A DNA stretch of 64,000 nucleotides from Incurvaria masculella (GCA_946894095.1 OX335649.1:18680001-18744000); one strand, 5' to 3'; shown: positions 36,076-62,513, numbered from the stretch's first letter. Made by a program: numbers and translations. The notes: a model not told the origin generated them from the letters alone.

Positions 36076-36347
36076 TTAGATTAATTGCACACAGAAATGT
36101 GCATAGCAATCAAGACGTGAACATCCGTAGAGTCGTAATAATGTACGAGCAACTCGTGATATTGACGTTTTGAATTTATTATGTTACCATAACCTTCTGC
36201 AGACATCTTATAATGTGTTCTCTTCGATTTAGGGTGCTTCTTAATTTCTTGGCATCACGGGGCGAAAGTCTTTTTTTCATTCTTTCAATTGTTTTGTGAT
36301 TATTTCATTCAAAGTTCGAATGTCCATTGGCGTCAAGGGATCCTTAA

Positions 36348-36545
36348 AAAAAAAGGTATCAAGAAGCACCTGGCCGGCTGCCATGGTTTTCACAGCTCCC
36401 CTGAAAGAATAAATGCCCATGGGCGTCTTCGAGCTCCTCAATGGGTCCTCCAAATATGGTGTAATGAAGCACCCGGCCGTTCGGCATAGTTTTTGCAGCG
36501 CCCCTGAAAGTTCGAAAGTCCATGGGCATCGTCGGGCACCTCAAG
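36348..36545 (+). mobile_element. Jockey-like retrotransposon 3' UTR, two tandem copies
   Basis: CACCTGGCCGGCTGCCATGG and GCACCCGGCCGTTCGGCAT start two similar ~110-bp segments with CCCATGGGC and GGTCCTCCAAATATGGTG; related to 41.16-41.29 kb. Confidence 0.55.
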
Positions 36546-36562
36546 CGCTTCTGGCGTACGAA

Positions 36563-36768
36563 AACAGGCCAAGTGCGAGTCGGACTTGCACACGAAGGGT
36601 TCCGTACCATCGTACAAGATTTAACACACAAAAATCCCGGTTTCTGTATCCCCCTCTCATTTTTATTATTTTGAAATGTTACCTATGTGTTGTTGTTGTG
36701 TTGTACAGACGGACAGCGGAGGCTTAGTAATAGGGTTCCGTTGGCACCCTTCGGGTACGGAACCCTAA
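36563..36768 (-). mobile_element. AGGGTTCCGTACC element, internally deleted
   Basis: CAGGCCAAGTGCGAGTCGG at the left and CTTCGGGTACGGAACCCT at the right; the (GGAC)n tract is nearly lost. Confidence 0.85.
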
Positions 36769-37237
36769 AAATTTAAATAAATTGCACGTATCTCGAACCA
36801 TTTGGGCAGCGTACGCCGATAAAGCAGACGGTTTTTTTTCCAAATTTAAACATTATTTAACGTATAAATATTATTTATAGCCTATGTTAGTAACTTTCCA
36901 TTGGTGAAATTATTTTTAGAATCGGTTCAGTAGATCCAAAGATTACCCCCTACAAACAAACAAACAAACATCAAAACAAACTCTTTAGTGTAATATTGGA
37001 ATATTTCTATCGATCGCATCACAGGGTCAAGGAAGCAGAAAGAAATCCTAGGATTCACGTAACTCAACGAAATCCTTTTCTTTGCTTTTTTTATTTAAGT
37101 GTGTAGTAAGGTAATTTTCTTCTGATTTTCAAAATATTTTGCATTGACTTCTAAAAGATTAGTTTACAATTAACTTATTTTGATTTTCTATTTGAATATC
37201 CAAGCGTACAGCACTTTTAGATGAAAACACAGTTGTT

Positions 37238-37970
37238 AGGGTTCCGTACCCAAAGGGTACCAACGGAATCCTATTACCAAGCCTTCGCTGTCCGTCCATC
37301 CAACCGTCCGTCCGTCCGTCCGTCCGTCACAGGGCTGTATCTCATGAACCGTAATAGGTAGGCAGCTGAAATCTTCACAGCATGTGTATCTATTTTGCTA
37401 TGATAACATAAACAATATCGGACCAATCTAGGTATACACTCTCCACTTGCAAGAATGTTTAAAATTACAATATGGTATCACACATTGGGTTGGACCTCGA
37501 TTTAAATTCATGCTCATTAGAAACGTGGAAAAAGGGCCTAATCGATCTTTTTAAAACCGACTCTTTCTTTGTTTAACGTTAAATTACATTATTTTCAGTT
37601 TTGGTTTTTTGTTAGTAAGTACTTAGTCGTTTGTTTTTTAAAGTTTTAAATTTTTTGTTTCCTTTCTTATTTTTTTATACTAGTCACTTTTATTAGACCA
37701 GTCACTGAATATTCGCTTTAGGTTAAGATGCATTCTGCTTGTACATGTTGTGTTTGTCTTTTACTGAGAGTGCACTCAGGCTTAATGTTAATGTATTCAT
37801 ATTTTCTTATGTAAATGTTGGAGCTGTACTTTCGTTGACGAACCTAATAAAAAAAAATAGGTAAACTTAAAAAAATAATAAAAAATAGTGGAGTGACTTT
37901 TTGGTGTTAAATCATATACGATTTTACGGAACCCTTCGTGTGCGAGGCCGACTCGCACTTAGCCGGTTTT
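37238..37970 (+). mobile_element. AGGGTTCCGTACC element with nested insertion
   Basis: The 5' half (37238-37400) and 3' half (37859-37970, ending CGACTCGCACTTAGCCGG) belong to one element. About 460 bp in between are foreign and end with CCTAATAAAAAAAA, a retroposon-like 3' end. Confidence 0.75.
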
Positions 37971-38169
37971 TAGATTAATTTTGCGATCAGATCCACCCGG
38001 ATATCGAAAACGCCACTGCATTGCATAAACAACGTTGTCAGTTTCACATCTTTTGATGCATCCGATGTCAATTAACGCAATATGCTAATACAACTTGTTG
38101 GCCTTTGTGCATATATTATTTTTTATCGGTCAGTGTCAGATTCGCAAAGATTTCTTTTTCGCTGGTATT

Positions 38170-38770
38170 CGATAACATTCTAAGGGTTCAGTAGTCAAAT
38201 AACGAAATTGTCTCTCGTCCCATCCGTCCGTCCGTCTGTGCGTATTTCAGAGCCATTTTACTCGGAGACTAATCGCACTATATCTATGTATGCATGAAAT
38301 TTGGGAGGAAAGGTTTTTATGATCAGCCGCTATAAAATAGTGTTTTGAAATAGCGCAAAAAATTAAAGGTAGGGGTGGGATGTGTGAAGGTTACAAAATG
38401 ATTTTTAATCAATACCTAGTGATATTTGGGCTTTTGAAGTCTGGGCTTTTGAAGTCTAATCCTCTTTCCAATTTTAAAACATACCGTGAAATATTCCGTA
38501 AAGTAGGGGTCGTTTTATTTAAGATGGTAAAACTTTAAAAAAAAACCGATTTCATTCAAAGAACTTATGTCGTGTAGTTTTTGAGATATGGGATATTTTC
38601 GTTACGTCCCTTCACTGAAATGCTTCACTGTGCGTGGTCCGACACGCACTTATTTGTAACTCATAGCCAGCGAGCATGGAGAGACGGGAGTAGCGATACG
38701 AATGCCGCCATACGAAACTCATTCGTATGGCGGCAGTGTAGCCACGAGTTAGTGGAAAACATCTAACGTC
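38170..38770. mobile_element. repeat with hairpin GCCGCCATACGAA
   Basis: A (CCGT)n tract at 38221-38237, then a hairpin GCCGCCATACGAA...TTCGTATGGCGGC at about 38704-38734. TTCGTATGGCGGCAG with CGTAGCCACGAG recurs at 53.07-53.10 kb. Confidence 0.5.
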
Positions 38771-38929
38771 GTAGACCCATCATGCGACCACTCAAGGTAA
38801 AACGCCCCAACCTTATGTACCTACTTGTCATGTACTTTGTTTTGGTTATATCTTAGGAAACACTGGTCGTAGACCTATCAACGCTCCAACCCGATCTAAC
38901 TACCTGCTACCATTCGAACTTTCAGGGAG

Positions 38930-39062
38930 GCTACGAACCGCCGGCCGGCTAGGTGCTTCTTCACACCGTGTTTGAAGGACCCATTGAGATGCCCGACGAT
39001 GCCCATGGGCTTTTGAACTTTCACGATGGCTGCGAAAACAAAGCCGGCCGGTCGGGCTTTAA
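38930..39062 (-). mobile_element. Jockey-like retrotransposon 3' end fragment
   Basis: Minus orientation: CTTCTTCACACCGTGTTTGA and GATGCCCATGGGC match the 41.2-kb element. Confidence 0.55.
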
Positions 39063-39069
39063 TTAAATT

Positions 39070-39303
39070 AAATTCTTGGTTGCACTAAAATGTTGTAAAT
39101 AGGCCTAAAATCGGTATGTTGTTGAGAATTCTAAGGAAGTTGATTTTAAAATATGGTTATTTTTTTAAATCTGAGATGGCTATATTTTTTTTTAAACCTT
39201 ATATGGGGGATTAAAAGCATTTATGGTAAATCAATATAGATTTCGAAATTATTCGAAATTCGAAACGGTTTCTAGCGGGAGCGAGGCCGCGGGGAAACGC
39301 TAG
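39070..39303 (+). mobile_element. Helitron-like 3' end (Lepidoptera type)
   Basis: GCGGGAGCGAGGCCGCGGGG then AAACGCTAG followed by T, consistent with a CTAG terminus inserted before T; the 5' end is not located. Confidence 0.45.
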
Positions 39304-40260
39304 TTATATACAATTTGAATACAAAGATATACTGAGATACGAAAGTATTAACAAGTTATGTGAGATGACTTTTCGACGGTTATCATTATTTACGAGGTAC
39401 CATCGCTGTTGAAATAACAAGTCACGAACGAATACTAAACCAGTGGTAATTCTTGATCACATTTATGAGACAATCAAGAATTTCCGACTCGACTTCTTCA
39501 TTTATTTGACAAATACAAATAATTCTAGGCACTTTTTATACTGGTTCTTAATACATACCTAAAAGTTACAACCTCTCACACGGCAAGTTATGGGCGAGTT
39601 ACAATAATGCCTACTCAACGAGAAGTCTAAATTATAACGAAAGTAATAATGGAATAATCTCCAACCGCGTATTAAATACCGCAAGAATTAATATATTTAA
39701 TTACATTTAACACACCCTTACACATTCTTGCAATTCTAACATACTCACTTATACCCTTTCTTTTGAATTTTCACAAACACACAACTTTTTTTCAAACTTG
39801 CTAAGCAGCATCATCAATTTACCATATACAGATTGAATTCACGCTGTATTTAGTGATGTACCTAATAGGGATTCGTTTGCAAAGGAATTCCGAAACGAAA
39901 ATTCGTTTTCGTTGGAATGCCCTGAACTCCTAGATAAATTCGGTGTTTTGGTGCCACGATTTATTTTTATTTTTATTCTAAATAAACATGAAAATATAAT
40001 ATAAATTCTCGATTTCGACAAAAAGTTTGACGTTCCTGTTTTGACTTCTAACTTACCTTCAGAATCAACCTTGCCGAGAATGTTACAATGATCTGCCCAG
40101 CCTGATGGATTTTGGCATTTTCAACCAGAGTAATTATGTTTATAAACAATATTATTTCTTATGTGTCGGTAACTTTAACAATAATAATTAATAATTTAGC
40201 TTTTGTTAAATAGATAATATGTACTTAAAATTAAAATTAAAATATTTAATTACTTTTAAG
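39304..40260. other. intergenic, no gene seen
   Basis: AT-rich with short frames only. Confidence 0.45.
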
Positions 40261-40261
40261 A

Positions 40262-40440
40262 GTTTAAATTGAGTTGATTGATTGATTGAAAATTCTTTAT
40301 TACGCCACAAAAAAAAAAACAATTTACAAAAGAAAGTATAGTGCAATAACAACATAAGTGGGGCGCAAAGGCGGGCTTATCCCTCGAAGAGATTTCTTCC
40401 AGCCGAACTTTGGGTGTTTGAGAAGTTCAATAGGTATATA
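40262..40440 (-). mobile_element. non-LTR retrotransposon 3' end with (TTGA)n
   Basis: Minus orientation with CAATCAATCAATCAA tail at the left end and GAAGAAATCTCTTCGAGGG, the same 3' region as at 6245 and 58190. Confidence 0.6.
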
Positions 40441-40482
40441 TTGGTTGGTAGGCGCCACTTACTCTTGTAGAATCGTACTGTT

Positions 40483-40755
40483 ATGGTTATTATATTGTTT
40501 TGTGTGTTGTTTCTAAATTGTCCGTGTATTGTACCTTATTTGCGCTCCTACAATGAAAAATTCTCCGAGTTTATTTATCTTCGAATACAACAAACAACGC
40601 AAAAACTCAATAACCTTGATCCGGTACATACATATATAATGCATGTCAACTATTTGCTTGATTCAGAACTGGTTTGCAACCGGATTCTCGAACGGGTTTA
40701 TAAAACTGCATTTTGTTTTGATTTCACCAAACACGAGCATTCCAATTCATTGTAA
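40483..40755 (+). other. 90-codon open frame, no family recognised
   Basis: Starts MVIILFCVLFLNCPCIVPYL (hydrophobic, signal-like) and continues without recognisable motifs. It stands alone in intergenic DNA with no supporting promoter or splice site; chance is quite possible. Confidence 0.1.
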
Positions 40756-41164
40756 ATAAGGCTTCCGTAAGCCCTCTTAGTATAGTTTGGTGTTATCAAA
40801 AGCGAATGATTTTATAAACCAATCTGATGGAAAGTCTTACAAGGAAACTTGGAACAAGCTGATTGGTAAATTCGTGTGTGAGATCTGTAATTATTTACCT
40901 GTCCTTTGAAGTTATCAACTATTTCAATAAATGAAAATGATGTATACTTTATATATATAAGATATGTTACATAGATATCGGTATTAAGATGTATATTATT
41001 GTCTATGGATGTGTATGCATATATTTGTATACATAAATTTCTGTTTTCGTCACCCTTTACGCATGCCTAAATTTTTTTTTCTTTCTTATCCTCATCACGC
41101 CAAAGGTTGACTGGACGAAATTACTTTTAATTATGAATTCGCCTTTGTTGTTTTTTTTTCATGT

Positions 41165-42080
41165 TAAGCGCGGCCCAGGACCTCACTAAAAAGGCCCCCA
41201 ACGGCGCCCATGGGCTTTCGGACTTTCACAGGGGCTGCGAAAACCATGCCGGCCGGCCAGTTGCTTCTTCACACCATGTTTGAAGGACCTCCGGGTTGTA
41301 ATTTGAGGGAAAAACTTCGGCAGGGAGTCGATTCCATAGTTTACCGACCCTATAGATAAAAGATCTAGAGGATCGGTGGGTTCTTATTTTGGGAATGTCG
41401 ACAGTGAATGGGTGCATACCCTGCCTGGACGGGGGGACAGCGTTGTGCAGCTCCGAAGACTCTCCATGGTAAAGATGATAGAATACAGCGAGAGACCCTA
41501 CATCCCTTCAGAGTTGAAGGGTATCCAAATTTAGGGATACCTTGGGATCGTCGACGAGACGCACGGCACGACGCTGTATCGAGTCCAGGGAGCCAAGCAG
41601 ATACTTAGCTGAGCCGTCCCACAAATGCGAGCAGTACTCCACGCTAGACCTTCTCTGCGCCTTGTAGAAGAGCAGTTTTTGGTCAGGCGTGAAATACTGA
41701 CGCCATGCATTGATGACGTCCAAAATTTAGATAATGCGCCAGGTCGACACTAAGAATCCCGTTGTGGTCGTCAATACCCAGAGTTGTCCCCTGGAAGGTC
41801 GGAGCTGCACTGAAAGGTGTACTCTTCGCACTGAATATGCACGCCTGTGTCTTGCTCGCGTTGAACTCAACGAGGTTCTGGAGACCCTACCCGGAAACTT
41901 TTTCCAGGGTCTCTTCGAGTTTAACAACGAGGCACCGCCTATTCTCCTCTACTTCATACCGGCTTGCGGTCCGGTGGCTGGCGTACCTGGCTAGCACTGT
42001 GCTGTCATCTGCGTAGCAATCAATATCGCCCAAATTTAGCAGATCATTAATTTGCAGCAGGAAAATTTGTTGTTCCAATT
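41165..42080 (-). pseudogene. Jockey/CR1-like reverse transcriptase remnant
   Basis: Minus-strand frames in order: FLLQINDLLNLGDIDCYADD (the YADD active site of reverse transcriptases), then AWRQYFTPDQKLLFYKAQ and SVEYCSHLWDGSAKYLLGSL, then RVGKLWNRLPAEVFPSNY and VLQTWCEEA. The pieces are in different frames and separated by stops, so the element is dead. Confidence 0.8.
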
Positions 42081-42926
42081 TGTAAGATTTAATTGTCCTA
42101 TGTATACAATTTATTGCAATTGCACAATAAACAATTTAGATATTTCTTTCATACACAGTAAGTTGCTAGATTTGAACAGATATCGACTAGCTTGGGAATA
42201 TGTGATCTTGACATGATGCTATAGAACCACAATATTGGAAAAATATATATATGTGGTTATTAAATTGTGATAACTATTATAACTACATTCAAGAGAGACG
42301 GACACTTTAAAAGTTCTTAAATCTTCACTATTACGAAATCCTGCAATGTTTGCATATTCAATGTATCCAATATATGAGGTCATTTACATTTGCGGGGAAA
42401 TAAAATGAACGCTTACCTGTCCAATATGTAAAAAAACACTAAATAATTCTGCGGTTTCCTCACAGTGTACAGTTCACAACACAGTAAACGTCACACTCCG
42501 TTCAGCTTTCCTAACTGCAAAGAATAACAAAAATTGTAAAAAAATGGCTATGTTCTATTTTTTAATAAGTAAATATATTATATACTTCCAGAGACCTATT
42601 ATATTTTGCCAAAATTTGCCAAAACAAATTTGCATTATTTTTATATTTATATTTTAGGGACATTGTCAGAGCTGTGACACTCTTATCCCATTGGTCCGGC
42701 CTGTAGACAAAGTTTTTTCTACTTTCTACAGAGTGTAATGGGCTATGATGAGGCACTAATTAATAATTAACAAATTTGAAATGTAGCCATAGTGCAGCCA
42801 AATATTCAGAATTTTAGGTTCGTGGATTTTGGAATTATATATTTTAAACTGAAAAGTGGCTATACACACGTTTTTTAACTATTAGTAATGCAAAATTTAA
42901 AAAAATAGGCATCTCTCGTTAAAGAC
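42081..42926. other. intergenic, no gene seen
   Basis: AT-rich; nothing recognised. Confidence 0.45.
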
Positions 42927-43494
42927 TAGGAGGTCGCGACAAAAATTATAACGATAACGTAAATGGCTAAAACTGGGTTCACAGGATAAAGGCCAACCCT
43001 CTAAAGCTAAACGTGTTAGTCTGCTTGCGCCAAGTGGTTGCAGCACCTAGATAAGGCACCTGCAAAAGTCGTTACAAAACATATATAAAATAAATATATA
43101 TAATATATATAATAAAGAAAAATATATGTTAAATGGCTGAAAATAACGCAGCATGAAAATATCAGAACAGCTTAGTAATGCCAAAACTTAAAAAAACGTT
43201 GGTTACATTTCGTAGTTTGTAGGTTACAGGTATAACTTTACGTATATTTAAGTAGATAATTAAACAAAGATTCCATTACATACATACATACAACCCAAGC
43301 TAATAAAAGCGTGTTAAAAACCGACTGGTTATTGTTGTATAATTAATATATATCAATATGTCCACACAATCAGTATATTCAGCAGCAGATATTTTATATA
43401 GACAATCTAGCTAAAGCAATCACTTGGCGCAGGCAGACTGACATATTTAGAATCAAAGGGTTGGTCTCCAATCTGAGAACCCAGATCCAGCCAT
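42927..43494. mobile_element. MITE (TAGGAGGTCGCGAC family), 3' truncated
   Basis: TAGGAGGTCGCGACAAAAAT at the left and GGCAGACTGACATATTTAG within the right arm; the final ~40 bp are missing where retrotransposon sequence begins. Confidence 0.75.
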
Positions 43495-44830
43495 TACTCA
43501 TTGCATGGATTGCCTGTCAGCCTTTCAGCATTCTCTGCTGAAGTTAGGCATCCAAGGGTGTCGATCCTAGACCTCCTTACATAGTTATATCCAGCAGCAT
43601 TTAGCAGATCGTCTGTCCAATGAGCCACTGGGCATTCCACACTACGCTTGCCGGTACGTGGTCTCTTATTCAGGAGATTTTCCCTCAGAGAAATTCTGAG
43701 CACAGTTCGTTGAGTGGCCAGAACTTGAAACTAGCCTCTTCGTCATTATCCACGTTTTTGCACCGTGATACTTTCGATCAATACTGATAGAATGCATTGG
43801 TTGAAGATCCTAGTCTAAAGGTACTGCGGTATAATTTCGGAGAATATAAAATGAACATTTTCGAAAGTCACCCGCTCCTAACGATTTCTCCTTTAAGCCT
43901 CTTTGTCGAAGAGATTTTGGACGGTTTTTCCCTGTTAGACATATTCCTGCATCACTTCGAATGACGTACCACCGACGGAAATCAGAATGATGTATCATTA
44001 AAAATAACTATAGTATGTCCAAGTTCATCCCGAGTCCCGAATCGACACAATCTTAATTGTGGCCTTCGTTGAGTTCTTGCACAGTTTCTGCTATCACGAC
44101 GATGTCTTCTAAAGCAGGACGACATTTTTGGTAACGATACGGTAAATGGCTGAATCTGGCGTACGCAGACTGACATATTTAGCTTCAGAGCGTGGGTCTT
44201 TATCCTGTGCACCCAGTTTCAGTCATTTACGTTATCGTTACCATTTTTCTTGTGACCTCCTAGTCTATTCGGGGAACCAGAGATGAGGTATACTCGCCAT
44301 TTATATTTATACTCTTTCCAGCCCAGTCCAGTTTAAAATGCTTCCTCCAGCTCACTAGACGTTTGGGTGATATGACATTACCCTGTCGTACACTTACATG
44401 AATTGGATTGCTTTCATCGACTGTTCTTGGGGTCATTGAGGTGGTTTGATACAGACGTAGCATTGCATTATATGTATATATTTCTGTTTTTGAGAATTGA
44501 TAGTGCGAGTATATTAGGCATTGCTGCAGGAATTCCAGAACAGCATAGGTTTCAATGGATCTAAGGCTTTCTCGTTGTTCACAAATGTCATATACAACGT
44601 TTGTTTATAATATTCGGTCTTCTGTATAATCTGCTGAATTGTACGCATTGTATGGATTTTAAAAAAGAAAAAATCAGTACCCACTCGATTGAGCGAGTGT
44701 GTGGTTAAAACATTACGAATCATATGACTTAGCTTGTCGTAAGGTCTTCTCTGTCGTCTGGACATACTAGTTCCACCCACTTTCGCTCTGTTAATTCGCT
44801 TCATCATTATTTCATCGCACATTCGTTCAG
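43494..44830 (-). pseudogene. RTE-like retrotransposon remnant, interrupted by a MITE
   Basis: Minus-strand pieces in order: QIIQKTEYYKQTLYMTFVN, then VRQGNVISPKRL and FKLDWAGKSININGEYTS, then HTIVIFND and finally CPVAHWTDDLLNAAGYNYVR, which resembles the RTE C-terminal motif RPxTRWTDDL. Many stops and frame shifts. A 155-bp MITE sits inside at 44112-44267. Confidence 0.7.
44112..44267. mobile_element. short MITE of the TAGGAGGTC family
   Basis: GACATTTTTGGTAACGATAC at the left and GTTATCGTTACCATTTTTC then TTGTGACCTCCTAGTC at the right; inserted in the RTE remnant. Confidence 0.75.
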
Positions 44831-44954
44831 CGTGTTCAGTATGTTTGCGGGCGAGAGATCACCCTCTTTTGGTCCCACTAAAGTAAAATCTTCACACGAA
44901 TGGAACGAACGCCTTTGCTTTGTTGTAGCGGTACTGCATTGGGGGGAACGGCAG

Positions 44955-45185
44955 AACGTCTAATATGCAGATCGTATAATGTCATATTTTAACAAAATTT
45001 TAAAAACCATGCACAACGTATAATCGGCAGTTCGTATAATTTTATACGTAGTGCATGAAGAAGTTTAAACAATAAAATTACTTATTTCTCCATGCATAAC
45101 GTATAATAGTCACAACGTATAATATTATGATCTTTATTTAACAAAAAAAGGAAACCATGCATATCATATAATCCAAAAACTTTTC
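44955..45185 (-). repeat. TATACGTTGTG repeat, minus copy of an inverted pair
   Basis: CATGCACAACGTATAATCGG and CATAACGTATAATAGTCACA, reversed relative to 45340-45590. Confidence 0.65.
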
Positions 45186-45339
45186 ATACGATAAGCGCCC
45201 TTGTTTATAAACTTTTAAATCGTATACTCGCACATGACGTTTCGACCGTCTCAATTAGCGTAAGGTGGCCTTTCGAAATTGTAGCAAATATCGTTTCGTA
45301 GCAATTTCAGCCTTAAATGTATCGTTATTAGGGCGCTTT

Positions 45340-45590
45340 ATGCAGTGCTTCTTGGCATATTATACGTTCTGCATGGTTTTCTTTTTTTCTGAATTATTGT
45401 TAGGAATATTATACGTTGTGACTATTATACATTCTGCATGATGCAAAGAGTTGATTTTATTTTTAAACTTTATTCATGCACAACGTATAACATTATACGT
45501 TGTGAATATTATACGATATGCATGGTTTTAATTTTTTGCAAAAAAATACTATTATACGTTGTGAACATTATACGTAGTGAATACGACTCC
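45340..45590 (+). repeat. TATACGTTGTG repeat, plus copy of an inverted pair
   Basis: CAGTGCTTCTTGGCATATTA at the left and CGTTGTGAACATTATACGTA at the right; nearly the same as 16930-17165. Confidence 0.7.
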
Positions 45591-46054
45591 TGCATTGACG
45601 TCATAAGTTCCCACAAACATGAAAACTTACGCTGCGTGCGAAAGCATTGACAAAAAACTGCATGAATAATCTGACGCACCTTGACCCTGTCCGACCAGAT
45701 TTTCGGGTTTTCAATGTTTTGATGCCACCGAAGTTTCCGTTGCACGTGTCACGATCCGGTATACGTTAAGGTGCATTGTCAGTAGTCTTAGTGACGCATG
45801 TTTGGGAAGTTGTTTATCTGTTATTGAAAAATGAATCGCTGTGTAGCATACATGAATTACCCATTTGTATATTGCAATAGGTACTTTTTACGGTTGTAGT
45901 GACACACGATTGTCTACATTATAATAGTAGGTTATTTCTCTTACTTTTATGTATGTTACAGAAAATTCGGAATATTATTGGAGATATTCCAATCGAATTC
46001 GCGAATATGCTAGGACTAGAATCGTATTACTTAGTTATTGACCTATCTCCTACA

Positions 46055-46139
46055 TTATTCGATTATAAATACATACATGTCACATTCCTTGGTATAAGCG
46101 ATGTACCTGCTTAGTACGAAAAAGTATATTTACTTAAGT
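46055..46139 (+). mobile_element. 3' fragment of the tRNA-like-headed element
   Basis: CATACATGTCACATTCCTTG and ACCTGCTTAGTACGAAAAAG as in the 34.6-35.1 kb pair. Confidence 0.6.
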
Positions 46140-46275
46140 CAACCTAGGTCTGGCTCTAGCGTCTGATGCCAAATACGATTTTGGTGATGACGGCAATATG
46201 TTTGATTGTTCAATCTTTACAGTCAATGTCCGCAACGCAGATGTAGCGTTCAATAAATGTACTCAAATGTAATCA

Positions 46276-46520
46276 AACACTGTGTTAGTAGGAGGCATTT
46301 ATTACGGGAGGAGGGACTGAAGGAGAATTCCAAATTATGGGTATACAGCCGCTGGCGAAATTGGTAGACGCAATACCCGCGAATGGTATGTTTTGCTGGT
46401 TCGGGTCCAGCCTTGCAGTATATTCGTAAAGTAGTTCTTTTTACTGGGCTCTTTCTTCAATTAATGTGTCCTTGCTTCACGGTCGATTATACATGCATAC
46501 ATGTCACATTCCTTGGAGCT
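46276..46520 (+). mobile_element. tRNA-like-headed element
   Basis: GTGTTAGTAGGAGGCATTTA, GGCGAAATTGGTAGACGCAA (A box-like), GGTTCGGGTCCAGCC (B box-like) and CATGTCACATTCCTTGGA. The order is the same as at 34.6-34.9 kb. Confidence 0.65.
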
Positions 46521-46672
46521 GTCATAGAAACTGCAATGCTCTGCACGGCTCGGCCGACACGGTCAGGCGAGCGGCCAGGTTCGAGATGGGTTGCTTATTT
46601 AGAGAGATTTTATCTTACCATGATAAAATCTCAGATTAAAAATGAAAGCGCCTTTTAAGAACAGCTCGAGTT

Positions 46673-47035
46673 CTAGGGCCTAGATGACTTGCCGTTCATG
46701 GAGGTCTGGGTTCAAATCCTCGTCTCGGTCGTGCACCACTTTCTTTCTCTTTATGAGTTAGATAAGTGAGAGCTGTTCCATGGTTCGGAAGCCACGTAAA
46801 ACTGTATGTCCCCTTCCCTTACTAAGTAGTAGGGTTAAGGCCGCCCGGGTTGGTACCACCGCTTTGGATGAAAATATAATTGAAGAGCAATGGAAAATTG
46901 ACCGTGTATTCCATCCAGTTCATTGTAACCGTGCACATAAAGGGAAGGTCCTGACATGGCCCCTAATTTCTTTGGCAATGTGGGGTCTCTAATATCATAA
47001 CGGTAGTCATTCATGTAAGGTTCAATAAAAAAAAA
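46673..47035 (+). mobile_element. tRNA-headed SINE
   Basis: TAGGGCCTAGATGA (A-box-like), GGTTCAAATCC (perfect B box), then CACTTTCTTTCTCTTTATGA, the shared body with GTAGTAGGGTTAAGGCCGCC, and a poly-A end GGTTCAATAAAAAAA. Confidence 0.8.
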
Positions 47036-47499
47036 CCTGTCTCCAATTCTATAAAACTACCAACCCAACTTGACTGAAGAGAAAGGAATGAGAAGTGGCA
47101 TGCGGATGATATATCGTCTCCGCTATATGGTCAAAATTACCATATAATTGTATGTAAGTCATTGTATTGAGTTGTATTTAATGGTCTTGAGGCAACATCG
47201 AATGCACATCGGGTACACGCGAAAATGCGTAGTAGCACCAAATTTCTCAATACTTAGGATACACGTGAACTTGAATTTGAAAAATATACATAAAACATTT
47301 TAGCACGCCACAGCGTAGTGCAAACGCGTTATAAAATTTACCGAGCAAGCTTGAACCGGAACAACTGGCTTTGACTTTATGCGTAATGGCGTGTTTTACT
47401 ATTATGTTCATAGATCTCCATCTCGAATGTTAATCACTTGGAAATGGAAATGGCTAAATAATACTGCACAGGCAAAATTTCAATATTTATAAGTTATTT

Positions 47500-47650
47500 A
47501 TAAGATCTAGGCATGGTACCTTGTTCCCGTGAGGTGGGTCGGGATAATATAGTGACAGCAGGCATGGTATTAGCTATCCATCCGGATCGGCAATGAAAAA
47601 TTTCCGTATTTTCTGTCTAGTCAGTTAGAAGGTCCATTATGTCTCCCAGT
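47500..47650 (+). mobile_element. rearranged SINE body fragments
   Basis: GGCATGGTACCTTGTTCCC and GGCATGGTATTAGCTATCCA, body pieces of the same SINE. Confidence 0.5.
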
Positions 47651-48963
47651 TCCGATGTGGTTTATATGATTAATCATGAAACCAGGTATAAATTAGCATA
47701 GATGGTTCACATAAAAAACATTGTTTCCATGACATTTTCGGGATAAAAATATCCCTTGGACAAACGAGCGTTGAAATGCTTGGATAACACTTACCATAAC
47801 GTTTTAAAGTCGTTTAAGAACTAACCGTAACCATCACGCTAAGTAGATAATTGGGTCTATTCGCAAAACAAAAACAAAAACTAGCAAAAACATTGTTTAT
47901 GTGATATTAAATATTCATAAACTAATATTATTCCAACTCATTGTTGTAAAAAATACAAACAATGACATATTGAACGGAAACTTTTAACTATGTGCCTAGG
48001 AAATAATAGCGTTCGTCGACCATCGAAACAGAACAATAACGGAAATCGCAAAACGGGTCATGACCTCCAACTGTACATTTGGTAAGAATATTTTAATTCT
48101 GTGCAAAATGTGTGTTAAGGGGAACTAAACGATGAACGTTTCATACATAATATTGTTGCCCGGATTTGCTACACGTGAAGAATTTACAATTTTTTATAAA
48201 AACAAAAATGTGATCAAAAAATTCTCTTTTCGCCAACCTTTAAAACATTTTAAATTAATGAATTTTTTCGTCGTTGAATGGGTTTGGCAAAAAGGTAATT
48301 TTTTGTTTCTATTTTTGGTGTTTTAAAAATATGTAAATACTTGCAGCAAAATCCAGGCAACAATCTTTTGCATGAAACTTTCAAGGTTTAGTTCCCTCTT
48401 AAATATAAAATTTGTAACTAATGCTTTACTTTGATACCCGATGAACTCAAATAAAGTAAACGTTAGTAGAGCTGCTATGCTGACGTTTCTTTCATTTAAG
48501 CAAACCTTTTTTTTTAGAAAAGCTATACAGTATTTTAAAATTAACATTTTTTGTTATTATAACCACCCGACTACACACGACACATAATGGTATTTCAAAT
48601 TTAAAAAATCCAATTTTACACGAACAGTTTTCATTATTTACATAAGTACATGTCTCCTTTGCTGTAGACGTTTACTGGATAAATACGTTAATGGTGAAGT
48701 GATGGCCGCAGAATGAAAAACCACAATCAAACTTTTCTCAAAAACATATGGAAGAATAAGACCCGTAAATAAAGATTTCTTAGTCCAAAGATTTAGTTCA
48801 CAACCGTTTTCGTGACATAGTTCAAAATTGTTCTTCAAAAGTGTTGTGACAAGATGTAGCTACGTACGTTTGTTCGGGTACGTGCAAGCATTTAAAAGCA
48901 ACAAGTATTCATTGGCGTTCGTCTCCTTGTCATTGTTTGAATGGTTAAGTACTGTATGTTTGC
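47651..48963. other. downstream of GLDC, no gene seen
   Basis: AT-rich; would include the GLDC 3' UTR on the minus strand, but no clear poly(A) signal was identified. Confidence 0.4.
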
Positions 48964-62513
<13,550 letters not shown>

